A DNA stretch of 64,000 nucleotides from 66-474 sp963771735. Lineage in GTDB: Bacteria > Pseudomonadota > Gammaproteobacteria > Xanthomonadales > Rhodanobacteraceae. The position numbers were made by a program, and so were the translations under genes. The notes beneath the pieces were generated by a model. That model ran no database searches and was not told the DNA's origin. It saw only the letters and a program-made list of their open reading frames with translations. Below are positions 1 to 7,991 of this stretch, one piece after another. Each line of letters begins with the position of its first letter. Position 1 is the stretch's first letter. Where the stretch lies: NCBI GenBank assembly GCA_963771735.1, contig CAVYUN010000003.1, positions 181,486 through 245,485 on the forward strand. The letters are read 5' to 3'.

Positions 1-15
1 TTGCGTGAAGCCCAC

Positions 16-45
16 AAAAAAACAGCGGGCCATCCTGGCCCGCTG
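16..45 (-). terminator. Rho-independent terminator of the porin gene
   Basis: A perfect 10-bp inverted repeat (23-32 and 36-45, 3-base loop, GC-rich) is followed on the minus strand by a run of seven T (complement of 16-22). It lies about 90 bp beyond the stop codon of the minus-strand porin gene and has the standard form of an intrinsic terminator in that direction. Confidence 0.85.
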
Positions 46-135
46 CCAACGTTGACCTGCCGAGGGCCGAACGTCTGGATCACGATCCCGCCACGACGCA
101 CATCTCCCTGTGCCGGCCGGTATTCCAAAGCGCTG

Positions 136-1335
136 TCAGAACGCGATTTGACCCCACGCGCCGATCTCGTTCGTCTTGGTGTCGATCGAGGTGTTGTCCT
201 TCAGCCGCTCATGCTTGTAGGCCAGGGCCACTTCCACGCCCTTGGTGATGGGAAACGAAACGCCCGCGTTGTAATAGGTGTCCTTGAGGCTGGAGTCGAG
301 GTCCTTGCTGGGACTGGCGTGGTCGTAACGCGCAAAGATCGCGGCCGGTCCGAAGTCGTAACTGGCCCACAGCGAATAGCCGGTGGCCACATCGGACAAC
401 GGAGAGGTCACGTTGTTCCAGTTGCTGGCGTGGAAGTACTCGCCGCCGAGGCGCAGGCCGTTCGCGTGGTACGCCACCATCGCGTCATAGCGGTGCGCGG
501 TATTGACCACCGGCGATGCCGTCGCGGTGTCCTTGCCGAGGTCGCCGCTGTAACCGCCGAGGGCGAACATCAGGCCCTTGATGGGCTCGAAGCCCACGCG
601 CGCGCCGAAATCGACGCTGTTCGAGCGGCTGGGATGCTTGTAACCACCGCCGTTGACCACCGAGATCTGGTAATTGAACATCCCGTTGTCGCCAAGCAGG
701 TGTGCGCCCCAGTCGGCCGAGTTGGCGTAATGCAGGCGATCGGTCAGGGTGTTCTCGACGAAGCGGTAGCCGTACCAGTTCTCGACGAATGGAATCCACG
801 GCATGTCCGCCGAACCGACGCGCAGCGTCGCCAGCTTGTCGAAGCTGCCCTGCACGTAAGCCTTCTTCACGAACAACTGGGTCTCGCCGGTGACGCTGGT
901 GTAGTTGAAGTCGGTGGTCAGGTTGGCCGACCAGATGTCGTTGAACTTGTGGCCGATCGAAAGGTAGAAGCGTTTGACATCCAGGCCGTTACCGGAGTTG
1001 TTGGTCTTTGTGCCGTTGCTGGTCTGGTCGATGTTGGTGAAATCGACATACATTTTGCCGCCGACGCTGGTGTTGTCGGCCCAGGCTGCCGCACTGCTCT
1101 GCCGGGCTGGCGGCGCGGCGGCCAGCGTCTGCGCTTGCTGTTGCTGCTGTTGCTGGAGTTGGTTGACCTTCGCCTGCAATGCGCTGATCTGCTGCTGGAG
1201 CTGCTGCAACTCACCGCTGTCGGACGAAGTCGTGGAAGGAGTGCTCGCGGTCTGTGCAACGGCCGGCATGGCCGCAGCGATGCCACTCGCGCCGAACACG
1301 GCGGCAATCGCCGCCACAAGCATCTTGGAACGCAT
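136..1335 (-). CDS. Phosphate-selective porin, OprO/OprP family
   Basis: This 399-aa protein is a predicted outer-membrane beta-barrel of the phosphate/polyphosphate-selective porin family. An N-terminal signal peptide (about residues 1-27, ending in an Ala-rich stretch) is followed by a glutamine-rich coiled coil (about 42-70), which in this family precedes the barrel and helps trimerisation. The rest alternates short aromatic and polar strands and ends in the terminal Phe typical of outer-membrane barrels. The ATG has a GGAGAG ribosome site about 6 bases upstream. A PHO-box-like element lies on the same strand upstream at 1442-1459, and the gene is divergent from pstS. Both support phosphate-starvation control and phosphate uptake as the role. 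Substrate preference (Pi or polyphosphate) cannot be read from sequence. Confidence 0.88.
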   Translation of the reverse strand: MRSKMLVAAIAAVFGASGIAAAMPAVAQTASTPSTTSSDSGELQQLQQQISALQAKVNQLQQQQQQQAQTLAAAPPARQSSAAAWADNTSVGGKMYVDFTNIDQTSNGTKTNNSGNGLDVKRFYLSIGHKFNDIWSANLTTDFNYTSVTGETQLFVKKAYVQGSFDKLATLRVGSADMPWIPFVENWYGYRFVENTLTDRLHYANSADWGAHLLGDNGMFNYQISVVNGGGYKHPSRSNSVDFGARVGFEPIKGLMFALGGYSGDLGKDTATASPVVNTAHRYDAMVAYHANGLRLGGEYFHASNWNNVTSPLSDVATGYSLWASYDFGPAAIFARYDHASPSKDLDSSLKDTYYNAGVSFPITKGVEVALAYKHERLKDNTSIDTKTNEIGAWGQIAF

Positions 1336-1441
1336 GAATACTCTCCGCTGGTCTGTATGGATGGCGTTCCGCGGCGATGAACGTCGCGCAGGGAACGCGG
1401 CGAAGAGTGCTGCGCGTCGGTTACAGTCGCGTTGACGTCTT

Positions 1442-1459
1442 GTGACAGATTCAAGACAG
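1442..1459 (-). promoter_or_regulatory. PHO box upstream of the porin gene
   Basis: On the minus strand the 18 bases read CTGTCTTGAATCTGTCAC, two TGTC-containing units with an 11-bp period, very close to the known PhoB consensus CTGTCATA(A/T)(A/T)CTGTCAC. It lies about 107 bp upstream of the porin start. The match is direct; binding by the PhoB encoded at 7169-7858 is inferred. Confidence 0.75.
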
Positions 1460-1493
1460 TTTCATAGACGACATCCGTCCGGCCGGAAACCGG

Positions 1494-1511
1494 ATGTCAT
1501 CTTTCTGCAAC
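1494..1511 (+). promoter_or_regulatory. Candidate PHO box upstream of pstS
   Basis: The plus strand reads ATGTCATCTTTCTGCAAC, matching the PHO-box consensus at roughly 12 of 18 positions, 82 bp before the pstS GTG start. It is weaker than the porin and phoB sites. Its position before a pst operon makes it plausible, but it may be chance. Confidence 0.4.
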
Positions 1512-1593
1512 AAAAGCCTCATGCGAGTGCAACATGCGGCCCATGCAATAGGCCGGAGCGGGCAACGTGCCCGTGCAGACCAAGGAGCCAATC

Positions 1594-2616
1594 GTGTTCA
1601 AGCGCACTTCAATCACTTCCCGCCTCGCCATGTTTGCGGCCCTCGCCGCATTCGGCGTCGCGGCACAGGCTGCCGGCATCACGGGTGCGGGCAGTTCATG
1701 GGTCTATCCGCTGGTGGCCAAGTGGTCGGCCGCCTACGCCAAGAAGACCGGCATTCAGGTCAACTACCAGTCGATCGGTTCCGGCGGCGGCATCGCGCAG
1801 ATCAAGGCCGGCACCGTCGCCTTCGGCGCCAGCGACAAGCCGCTGACGTCCGAAGAATTGGCCAAATCCGACCTGATCCAGTTCCCCACCGCGGTCGCGG
1901 GCGCCGTGATGGCGTACAACATCCCCGGCATCAAGGCCGGCCAACTGGTCGTGAGCGGCCCGCTGGTGGCCGACATCTACCTGGGCAAGGTCACCAAGTG
2001 GAACGACCCCGCCATCGCCAAGCTCAACCCCGGCGTGAAATTGCCGGACACCAGCATCACGGTCGTGCATCGTTCGGACGGTTCGGGCACAACCTTCACG
2101 TTCACCAATTACCTGGACAAGGTCAGCCCCGAGTGGAAGCAGAAAGTGGGCTCCGATACGTCGGTGGCGTGGCCGGCCGGCGTCGGCGGCAAGGGCAATG
2201 AGGGTGTTTCCTCGTACATTCAGCGCATTCCTGGCGCGATCGGTTACGTGGAGTACGCCTACGCGCTGGAAAATCATCTGGCCTATGCACGCATGATCAA
2301 CCAGGCCGGCAAGGTGGTCAGCCCCAGCCTCAAGGGCTTCCAGGCCGCGGCCGCCAATGTGGACTTCACCAAGGCCAGCGACTTCTACGTGATCCTGACC
2401 GACCAGCCGGGCGCCGACAGCTGGCCGATCTCGGGCTGCACCTGGCAGATCCTGCGCAAGAACGCGCCGAAGGCCACCAACGAGGAAGTCACGAAGTTCT
2501 TCCTGTGGGGCTTCGAGCACGGCCAGGAAATGGCGCGCTCGATCGCTTTCGGTCCGCTGCCACCGAGCACGGTCGCCGCGATCAAGGCATACTGGAAAAA
2601 GAACCTCGGTATCTGA
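1594..2616 (+). CDS. pstS: Phosphate ABC transporter, periplasmic substrate-binding protein PstS
   Basis: This 340-aa protein binds inorganic phosphate in the periplasm and delivers it to PstCA. A signal peptide of about 25 residues ends near AAQA, and the mature protein begins with the ITGAGSSWVYPL motif characteristic of PstS. The phosphate-binding stretch HRSDGSGTTFTFTNYL is present. I chose the GTG at 1594 because AGGAG lies 6 bases upstream and it gives a normal signal peptide; a GTG nine codons earlier is less likely. It is first in pstSCAB-phoU with a 31-bp gap to pstC. The extra Pi-binding Ser, Asp and Arg residues fit the family. Confidence 0.95.
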   Translation: MFKRTSITSRLAMFAALAAFGVAAQAAGITGAGSSWVYPLVAKWSAAYAKKTGIQVNYQSIGSGGGIAQIKAGTVAFGASDKPLTSEELAKSDLIQFPTAVAGAVMAYNIPGIKAGQLVVSGPLVADIYLGKVTKWNDPAIAKLNPGVKLPDTSITVVHRSDGSGTTFTFTNYLDKVSPEWKQKVGSDTSVAWPAGVGGKGNEGVSSYIQRIPGAIGYVEYAYALENHLAYARMINQAGKVVSPSLKGFQAAAANVDFTKASDFYVILTDQPGADSWPISGCTWQILRKNAPKATNEEVTKFFLWGFEHGQEMARSIAFGPLPPSTVAAIKAYWKKNLGI

Positions 2617-2647
2617 TTGTTCCCCTGGCGCGGGACACGAGTCGTCC

Positions 2648-3634
2648 ATGAAGTCATCCGACGCGGCAATCACCGCGCTCAACCGAAACTCCTCCGCCGG
2701 GAAGATCTCGCGCTTCCCGGCGGATTTTCTGTTCCGCAAGCTCACCGGCTCCATCGCCCTGCTGGTGGCGGTAACGCTGCTGGCGATCCTCATCGCATTG
2801 ATCAACGAGGGTTCGCAGGCGCTGCATACCTTCGGCTGGCGTTTCCTGGTCACGACCACGTGGGATCCCGTGGCCGGCCATTTCGGGGCACTGGTGTTCA
2901 TCGTCGGCACCGTGATCAGTTCGATCATCGCGATGCTGATCGCGATCCCCGTGAGTTTCGGCATCGCCCTGTTCATCTCGGAACTGGCGCCGCGCTGGTT
3001 GCGGGGACCGGTTTCGACCGCCATCGAACTGCTGGCGGCGATACCCAGCATCATTTACGGAATGTGGGGCCTGCTTGTATTCGCGCCGCGGTTCAGCAGC
3101 ATCGAACCCTGGATCAACGACCACATCGGCGCGATCCCGGGCTTGGGCGTGCTGTTCCGCGGGCCACCGATGGGCATCGGCATGCTCACCGCGGGCATCG
3201 TGCTCGGGATCATGGTGATCCCGTTCATCGCCGCCATCATGCGCGACGTGTTCAGCGTCACGCCGCCGGCATTGAAGGAATCCGCGTACGCGCTGGGCTC
3301 GACGACCTGGGAAGTCGCGCGCTACGTGATCCTTCCGTACACGCGCACAGCGGTGACGGGCGGAATCTTCCTCGGGCTCGGGCGTGCGCTCGGCGAGACC
3401 ATGGCGGTCACCTTCATCATCGGCAACTCCAACAATCTGAGCGCCAGCCTGCTGATGCCCGGCAGCTCGATTGCCTCGGTGATCGCCAATGAATTCACCG
3501 AAGCGACCACCCCTCTTTACAAATCCTCGCTGCTGGCGCTCGGCCTGATCCTGTTCCTGATCACGTTCATCGTGCTGGTGTTCGCCAAGCTGCTGCTGTG
3601 GCGACTCGAGCGCAACGAGGGGACCAAGTCATGA
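2648..3634 (+). CDS. pstC: Phosphate ABC transporter permease PstC
   Basis: This 328-aa inner-membrane permease subunit forms the phosphate channel with PstA. A hydrophobic N-terminal helix (about residues 35-60) is followed by a periplasmic stretch and five further membrane segments. The EAA-type loop that contacts the ATPase is visible around ALKESAYALGSTTWEVARYVILP, and a GRALGETMAVTFIIGNS stretch typical of PstC follows. The stop overlaps the pstA start by 4 bases (ATGA), so translational coupling is likely. Length and order match the family. Confidence 0.95.
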   Translation: MKSSDAAITALNRNSSAGKISRFPADFLFRKLTGSIALLVAVTLLAILIALINEGSQALHTFGWRFLVTTTWDPVAGHFGALVFIVGTVISSIIAMLIAIPVSFGIALFISELAPRWLRGPVSTAIELLAAIPSIIYGMWGLLVFAPRFSSIEPWINDHIGAIPGLGVLFRGPPMGIGMLTAGIVLGIMVIPFIAAIMRDVFSVTPPALKESAYALGSTTWEVARYVILPYTRTAVTGGIFLGLGRALGETMAVTFIIGNSNNLSASLLMPGSSIASVIANEFTEATTPLYKSSLLALGLILFLITFIVLVFAKLLLWRLERNEGTKS

Positions 3635-4479
3635 TCTCGCTGCGCACCCGACGCCGCGCGATCAACGCGTTCAACCTGACGATGGCCGTGCTGACCACCG
3701 TGTTCGGCGTGTTCTGGCTGGTCTGGATCCTGTGGACCACGCTCAGCCACGGCTTCGACGCGATCCACCTGTCGCTGTTCACGCAGGATACGCCTCCCCC
3801 CGGGGAGGTCGGCGGCGGTTTGCGCAACGCGTTTGTCGGCAGCCTGATGCTGCTCGGCATCGCGCTGGTGATCGGGGTCCCGATCGGCGTGCTGGCCGGC
3901 ACCTGGCTTGCCGAATTCGCGGCGCGGCACAAACTGGGTGCAGTGGTACGTTTCCTCAACGACATCTTGTTGAGCGCGCCGTCGATCGTCATCGGCCTGT
4001 TCACCTATGCGATCGTGGTCGATCCGACTGGCCATTTCTCGGCCTTCTCCGGCGGCGTGGCACTGGCGCTGATCCTGATTCCGGTCGTGGTGCGCACCAC
4101 CGACGAGATGCTGCGGCTGGTACCGGGCGCGTTGCGTGAAGCCGCCATTGCGCTGGGCACTCCGTACTGGAAGCTGGTGATGCGCATTACCTGGAAGGCT
4201 TCCGCATCCGGCATCCTCACCGGTGTGCTGCTGGGCATTGCGCGCATCAGCGGCGAAACCGCTCCCTTGCTCTTCACCGCGCTCAACAACCAGTTCTGGA
4301 GCATGGACCTCCGACACCCGATCGCCAATCTGCCGGTCGTGATATTCCAGTTTGCGATGAGTCCCTACGCCAACTGGCAGAAAATGGCATGGGCTGGTGC
4401 ATTCGTGGCGATGGTGTTCATCCTGCTGCTCAGCATTTTCTCTCGCTTGATCCTCAGACGGGGCATGCACGAATCATGA
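3631..4479 (+). CDS. pstA: Phosphate ABC transporter permease PstA
   Basis: This 282-aa integral membrane permease pairs with PstC. Hydrophobic segments start at about residue 10, and the coupling loop reads LREAAIALGTPYWKLVMRI, followed by the ARISGETAPLLFTALNNQFW motif of PstA. The ATG at 3631 overlaps the pstC stop (ATGA) and has a GAGGGGA ribosome site upstream; an upstream in-frame GTG at 3598 lies inside pstC and is rejected. The 3' end overlaps the pstB start in the same ATGA fashion. Confidence 0.95.
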   Translation: MISLRTRRRAINAFNLTMAVLTTVFGVFWLVWILWTTLSHGFDAIHLSLFTQDTPPPGEVGGGLRNAFVGSLMLLGIALVIGVPIGVLAGTWLAEFAARHKLGAVVRFLNDILLSAPSIVIGLFTYAIVVDPTGHFSAFSGGVALALILIPVVVRTTDEMLRLVPGALREAAIALGTPYWKLVMRITWKASASGILTGVLLGIARISGETAPLLFTALNNQFWSMDLRHPIANLPVVIFQFAMSPYANWQKMAWAGAFVAMVFILLLSIFSRLILRRGMHES

Positions 4480-5330
4480 TGCAAGAAAACATCCGGAAAC
4501 CCGACGGCACCCCATTGATGCACCCGACCACCAAACCGGGCGCGGCCGGCACGGGCGAACAGCCGGCCGCGACGACCCCGATCAAGATCAGCGTGCACGG
4601 ATTGAACTTCTACTACGGCAAGTTCCGCGCGCTCAAGGACATCTCGATCGACATCCCCGAGAAGCGCGTCACCGCGTTCATCGGTCCTTCCGGCTGCGGC
4701 AAGTCCACCCTGCTGCGCACCTTCAACCGCATGTTCGAAATCTATCCCGAGCAACGCGCGGAGGGGCAGATCATCGTCGACGGCGACAACATCCTCGATT
4801 CCAAGCAGGATATCTCGCAAATCCGCTCGCGGATCGGCATGGTCTTCCAGAAGCCGACGCCGTTCCCGATGTCGATCTACGAGAACATCGCGTTCGGCAT
4901 CCGCCTGTACGAGCGCCTGCCGAAATCGGAGATGGATATGCGCGTCGAGCAATGCCTGCGCCAGGCCGCGCTGTGGGATGAAGTCAAGGACAAGCTGCAC
5001 GAAAGCGGCACCAGTCTGTCGGGCGGCCAGCAGCAGCGCCTGTGCATCGCGCGCGGCGTCGCGATCAAGCCGGAGATCATCCTGCTCGACGAACCGTGTT
5101 CGGCCCTGGATCCGATCTCGACGGCGCGCGTCGAGGAACTGCTCAAGGAACTGGTGCGCGATTACACCGTCGTGATCGTCACGCACAACATGCAGCAGGC
5201 TGCACGCGCGTCCGATTACACCGCATTCATGTACCTGGGCGAACTCATCGAGTTCGGCGACACCGCAACCATTTTCACGCGACCTGCGAAGCAGCAGACC
5301 GAAGACTACATCACCGGGCGGTTTGGCTGA
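4476..5330 (+). CDS. pstB: Phosphate ABC transporter ATP-binding protein PstB
   Basis: This 284-aa cytoplasmic ATPase energises phosphate import through PstCA and, with PhoU and PhoR, takes part in Pho signalling in known systems. Visible motifs are Walker A GPSGCGKST (about residues 70-78), the Q-loop FQKPTPFPMS, the signature LSGGQQQR, Walker B ILLDEPCSALDP and the switch His in IVTHNM. The start at 4476 overlaps the pstA stop. A Pro/Thr/Ala-rich leader of about 35 residues precedes the fold and is longer than in E. coli PstB. Confidence 0.96.
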   Translation: MMQENIRKPDGTPLMHPTTKPGAAGTGEQPAATTPIKISVHGLNFYYGKFRALKDISIDIPEKRVTAFIGPSGCGKSTLLRTFNRMFEIYPEQRAEGQIIVDGDNILDSKQDISQIRSRIGMVFQKPTPFPMSIYENIAFGIRLYERLPKSEMDMRVEQCLRQAALWDEVKDKLHESGTSLSGGQQQRLCIARGVAIKPEIILLDEPCSALDPISTARVEELLKELVRDYTVVIVTHNMQQAARASDYTAFMYLGELIEFGDTATIFTRPAKQQTEDYITGRFG

Positions 5331-5371
5331 GGTTGCGGCCGGGTCGGATTCAATCACCTTTCGAGAAAACC

Positions 5372-6082
5372 ATGAATACGACGACAACCACGCACGAACA
5401 CATCGTCAAGAGCTTCGACGAGGAGATGTCGCGCTTGACCGACGAAATCGCCGCGATGGGCGAACTCTCGGTCAAGCAGCTCGAGGCAGCCATGGATGCG
5501 CTGGGCAAACGCGACAGTCGCGCCGCGCAACGGGTCGCCGACAACGACGATGCGCTGGACACGCAGGAACGCCAGATCAGCGACGACGTGCTGCACTTGC
5601 TGGCGCTGCGCCAACCGATGGCGCGCGACCTGCGCGAGATCCTGGCCGCGCTGCGCATCGCCTCGGACATCGAGCGTATCGGCGACTACGCGGCCAACGT
5701 GGCCAAGCGTTCGATGACGCTCAACCTGTCCGCGCCGGTGCCGCTGGTGGGTTCGCTTGCGCCGATGGCGCGCATGGCCGGACGCCTGGTGCACGAGGCG
5801 ATGCTGGCCTACACCTCCCACGACGCCGACCTGGCGCACGCCGTGTGGGAACGCGATGCCGACCTCGACACCCTCTACACCACGCTGTTCCGCGAACTGC
5901 TGACCTACATGATGGAGGATGCGCGCAGCATCACCGCGTGCACGCACCTGCTGTTCATCGCCAAGAACATCGAACGCATCGGCGACCATGCCACCAACAT
6001 CGCCGAGAACATCTGGTTCGTGGTGCGCGGCGAGCCGCTGAACGAACCGCGGACCAAGCAGGACCAGACCCTGGAAACCTGA
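5372..6082 (+). CDS. phoU: Phosphate-specific transport accessory protein PhoU
   Basis: This 236-aa, all-helical cytoplasmic protein represses the Pho response when phosphate is ample and limits Pst activity. Two related three-helix halves are visible, each with the family's E(R)IGDYAANVAKR / ERIGDHATNIAEN metal-binding motif (about residues 105-117 and 208-220). It follows pstB by 41 bp and closes the operon, ending convergently 31 bp from phoR. The start chosen is the first ATG, giving a normal family length. Confidence 0.95.
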   Translation: MNTTTTTHEHIVKSFDEEMSRLTDEIAAMGELSVKQLEAAMDALGKRDSRAAQRVADNDDALDTQERQISDDVLHLLALRQPMARDLREILAALRIASDIERIGDYAANVAKRSMTLNLSAPVPLVGSLAPMARMAGRLVHEAMLAYTSHDADLAHAVWERDADLDTLYTTLFRELLTYMMEDARSITACTHLLFIAKNIERIGDHATNIAENIWFVVRGEPLNEPRTKQDQTLET

Positions 6083-6113
6083 TCGCGACGCACGCCGCGG
6101 CGGTCAGCTCAGC

Positions 6114-7172
6114 TCATTCGTCCTCGCCGGCACCCGGTGCCAGCAGGCGCGCCGCTTCGAACACGCAGGCGAAGGTGGAGCCCTTGCCCGGTTCGCTCTC
6201 GATCCGCATGTGCGCCTCGTGCAGGTTGACCACGTGCTTGACGATCGACAAGCCGAGCCCGGTACCGCCGGTGCCGCGCGAGCGGCTGGATGACACACGG
6301 TAGAAACGTTCGGTCAGTCGCGAAAGATGTTCCTCCGAAATCCCGTAGCCGGTGTCGGTCACGGAATATTCGGCGCCTTCCGGGGTCAACCGCCAGCGGA
6401 TCGTGATCGAACCGCCCTCGGTGGTGTAGCGCACCGCGTTGCTCACCAGGTTCGAGAACGCGCTGTGCAGGTCCTTGAGCGAACCCAGCAAGTCGACGTG
6501 GGCCTCGTCCAGCACCGTGATCCGGTGCCGGCCCTGGCTGAGCGCCTCGGCTTCGCGGCGCAGGGTGTCCAGCAGCGGCGCCATCTCGACCCGTTCCTCG
6601 GGCAGCTTGTGCTGCATCTCCAGCCGCGACAGTGCCAGCAGGTCTTCCACGATCTGGCGCATGCGCTGCGACTGCGCGCGCATTTCCTTGAGTACCGGCG
6701 CCAGTGCGGGCACATCCTCGGGATCCATCAGCTCCAGGTAGCCATGGATCACCGTCAACGGCGTGCGCAGCTCATGCGAGACGTTGGCCACGAAATCACG
6801 GCGCACCAGTTCGAGCCGGGTCATGTGGCTGACATCCCGCGCGCGCAGGAGCTGCTGATGATCCCCGAACGGTATCAACGCCATTTGCAGGCGCACGGCC
6901 GGATCGGTCGGCGAAGCGACGTCCTCGTCGGAATCCTCGCTGTGCTGCTTGAACCACTGCCCCACCTCGCCGTGCGCCAGGCGTTCGGCAACCACCACGC
7001 CACGATCGCGCGGCCATTCGATGCCGAGCAATGCCTCGGCGGCCGGATTGCTCCAGCGGACCCGTCCCCCCGCGTCCATGAGGACGAGGGCATCCGGCAC
7101 TTCGCATGCCACCGCCCGCAAATCACGCAACTGAGTCGCCAGGCGCCTTGCCCGCGCGCGATCGGCATTCAT
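6114..7172 (-). CDS. phoR: Phosphate regulon sensor kinase PhoR without N-terminal membrane segment
   Basis: This 352-aa histidine kinase is the partner of PhoB. It starts almost directly with a PAS domain (about residues 20-115, motif DALVLMDAGGRVRWSNPAAE), then HisKA with the phospho-acceptor in FVANVSHELRTPL (His133), then HATPase_c with the N box LVSNAVRYT, DTGYGIS and GTGGTGLGLSIVKH. The usual PhoR begins with one or two membrane helices; here none exist, and the start overlaps the phoB stop (ATGA), leaving no room for them. It is therefore predicted to be soluble. Function as a PhoB kinase/phosphatase is inferred from operon context and motifs. Confidence 0.9.
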   Translation of the reverse strand: MNADRARARRLATQLRDLRAVACEVPDALVLMDAGGRVRWSNPAAEALLGIEWPRDRGVVVAERLAHGEVGQWFKQHSEDSDEDVASPTDPAVRLQMALIPFGDHQQLLRARDVSHMTRLELVRRDFVANVSHELRTPLTVIHGYLELMDPEDVPALAPVLKEMRAQSQRMRQIVEDLLALSRLEMQHKLPEERVEMAPLLDTLRREAEALSQGRHRITVLDEAHVDLLGSLKDLHSAFSNLVSNAVRYTTEGGSITIRWRLTPEGAEYSVTDTGYGISEEHLSRLTERFYRVSSSRSRGTGGTGLGLSIVKHVVNLHEAHMRIESEPGKGSTFACVFEAARLLAPGAGEDE

Positions 7173-7858
7173 TGCGTCGTGGAAAACCTGTAGCCCGTGC
7201 CGCGTACGGTCTGGATCAGCGTATCCAGCGCGAAGGGTTCAAGCGTCTTGCGCAACCGACGGATATGCACGTCCACCGTGCGCTCCTCCACATACACGCT
7301 GCCGCCCCAGACCTGATCGAGCAGTTGCGTGCGCGAGTATGCGCGTTCGGCATGGCTCATGAAGAAATGCAGCAGGCGGTACTCGGTGGGGCCGATGTCG
7401 ATCTGCCGGTCGCCCGCGTAGACGCGATGCGCCGGACCGTCAATGCGCAAGCCGCCGACTTCGATCGAACCCGTTCCGCCGTCGGCCTGCGCGCGTCTGA
7501 GCACCGCCTTGATGCGGGCGATCAACTCGCGCGTCGAAAACGGCTTGACCACGTAATCGTCAACGCCGGCGTCGAGGCCATTGACGCGGTCCACCTCCTC
7601 GCCGCGCGCGGTCAGCATGATGATCGGAATATCGGCGGTACGCTCCTCGCCGCGCAGGCGACGCGCAAGCTCGAGGCCAGTCATCCCCGGCAGCATCCAG
7701 TCCAGCAGGATCAGGTCGGGGGGCGTATCGCTGATGGCCACCAGCGCCGCGTGCGCGTCGGCAACATGGACGACTTCCATGTCGGCCTTGCGCAGGGCGA
7801 AGGAAACCATGTCGCGAATCGACGCTTCGTCTTCGACAACCAGTATGCGCTTGTGCAT
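7169..7858 (-). CDS. phoB: Phosphate regulon response regulator PhoB
   Basis: This 229-aa OmpR-family regulator binds PHO boxes when phosphorylated. The receiver domain (about 1-120) shows the acidic pair in VVEDE, the phospho-acceptor Asp53 in LLDWMLPG, the Thr in MLTARG and the Lys in VVKPFS. A C-terminal winged-helix DNA-binding domain (about 130-229) contains the RTVDVHIRRLRKTLE recognition region. The ATG at 7858 gives the standard N-terminus; further upstream in-frame codons would run into the promoter region. A PHO box at 7909-7926 suggests autoregulation. It is divergent from mutS. Confidence 0.95.
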   Translation of the reverse strand: MHKRILVVEDEASIRDMVSFALRKADMEVVHVADAHAALVAISDTPPDLILLDWMLPGMTGLELARRLRGEERTADIPIIMLTARGEEVDRVNGLDAGVDDYVVKPFSTRELIARIKAVLRRAQADGGTGSIEVGGLRIDGPAHRVYAGDRQIDIGPTEYRLLHFFMSHAERAYSRTQLLDQVWGGSVYVEERTVDVHIRRLRKTLEPFALDTLIQTVRGTGYRFSTTQ

Positions 7859-7908
7859 GCTCGGATTTTTGTGGCAATCCCGTGACGCCATTATTGCATC
7901 GGAAGAAA

Positions 7909-7926
7909 GTGACAAACGCATGACAA
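7909..7926 (-). promoter_or_regulatory. PHO box upstream of phoBR
   Basis: Read on the minus strand the site is TTGTCATGCGTTTGTCAC, two TTGTCA units 11 bp apart, agreeing closely with the PhoB consensus. It is centred about 60 bp upstream of the phoB ATG, the expected place for an autoregulatory site. Confidence 0.7.
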
Positions 7927-7991
7927 AGCGGGCGTCTTGGGCACCTGCCCGGCGCGTGAGACACTGTACCTTTGCATGCCGCCGCTTTCCG

